Origin: an uncultured Collinsella sp.
GTDB taxonomy: Bacteria; Actinomycetota; Coriobacteriia; Coriobacteriales; Coriobacteriaceae
Assembly: GCA_902461085.1 (NCBI GenBank)
Contig: CABPWH010000054.1
Coordinates: forward strand, 1-12,848
Length of the DNA stretch: 12,848 nt
Direction: 5' to 3'
Shown: positions 12,823 to 12,848 of the stretch, in pieces
Numbering within the stretch: position 1 is the stretch's first letter
Layout of the letters: every line of letters starts with the position of its first letter
Program-made: the position numbers and the translations under genes
The notes under the pieces: generated by a model
What the model saw: only the letters and a program-made list of their open reading frames with translations
The model's database searches: none
Told to the model about the DNA's origin: nothing

Positions 12823-12848
12823 AAGAGGCGGGGCATGCCCCGCCTCTT
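12823..12848. terminator. Perfect palindrome closing the arg cluster (terminator, at window edge)
   Basis: A 13-bp arm, AAGAGGCGGGGCA, is followed directly by its exact complement, so the whole 26 bp is self-complementary with a minimal loop. The GC core flanked by an A-run and a T-run is typical of a bidirectional intrinsic terminator. The window ends at its last base, so any T tract beyond cannot be seen. Confidence 0.7.

Noticed and set aside
1..12848. CRISPR arrays, tRNA or rRNA genes, transposases and integrases
   Set aside because: No regularly spaced repeats, no cloverleaf or rRNA-like stretch, and no mobile-element protein was seen on either strand.

Overview
The window is GC-rich, coding is dense on the + strand, and every supported gene reads left to right. 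Gene content and style (groES-groEL, an ECF riboflavin transporter with a fused double ATPase, argC-argJ-argB-argD) suggest a high-GC Actinomycetota, most likely a gut Coriobacteriia relative such as Collinsella. That assignment is an inference from protein sequence style, codon use and gene order; no marker gene here proves it.

Layout. Positions 1-267 hold the 3' end of a YtcJ-like amidohydrolase. Positions 268-772 hold no gene, but contain a hairpin repeat (286-352), a roughly 240-bp compound palindrome (410-649) and the groES leader. groES (773-1066) and groEL (1163-2800) follow. Positions 2801-3395 hold no gene, but contain a second compound palindrome (2803-2994), a G-quadruplex motif, a promoter and an FMN riboswitch. 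The riboswitch heads ribU, a fused ecfA1-ecfA2 and ecfT, which overlap or abut, followed closely by two tandem FMN-binding split-barrel (PPOX-family) genes and a strong hairpin terminator (7657-7710). A regulatory stretch with ArgR-like inverted repeats then leads into argC, argJ, argB and argD, closed by a perfect 26-bp palindrome at the window edge.

How the genes work together. GroES/GroEL form the chaperonin. The riboswitch operon imports riboflavin and shuts off when FMN is plentiful; the two PPOX-like proteins are plausible users of the flavin. ArgJ, ArgB, ArgC and ArgD cover acetyl-glutamate formation to ornithine, with acetyl recycling by ArgJ and probable feedback control at ArgB.

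Most notable non-coding observations: two very long nested palindromes of matching architecture bracket groESL (perfect 35- and 36-bp arms, about 70-nt loops with a terminator-like hairpin in the middle). A terminator-like stem followed by a T tract lies between argC and argJ, with a competing upstream hairpin, and looks like an undescribed attenuator or internal terminator. The FMN riboswitch has no room for a terminator and appears to act by hiding the ribU ribosome binding site.
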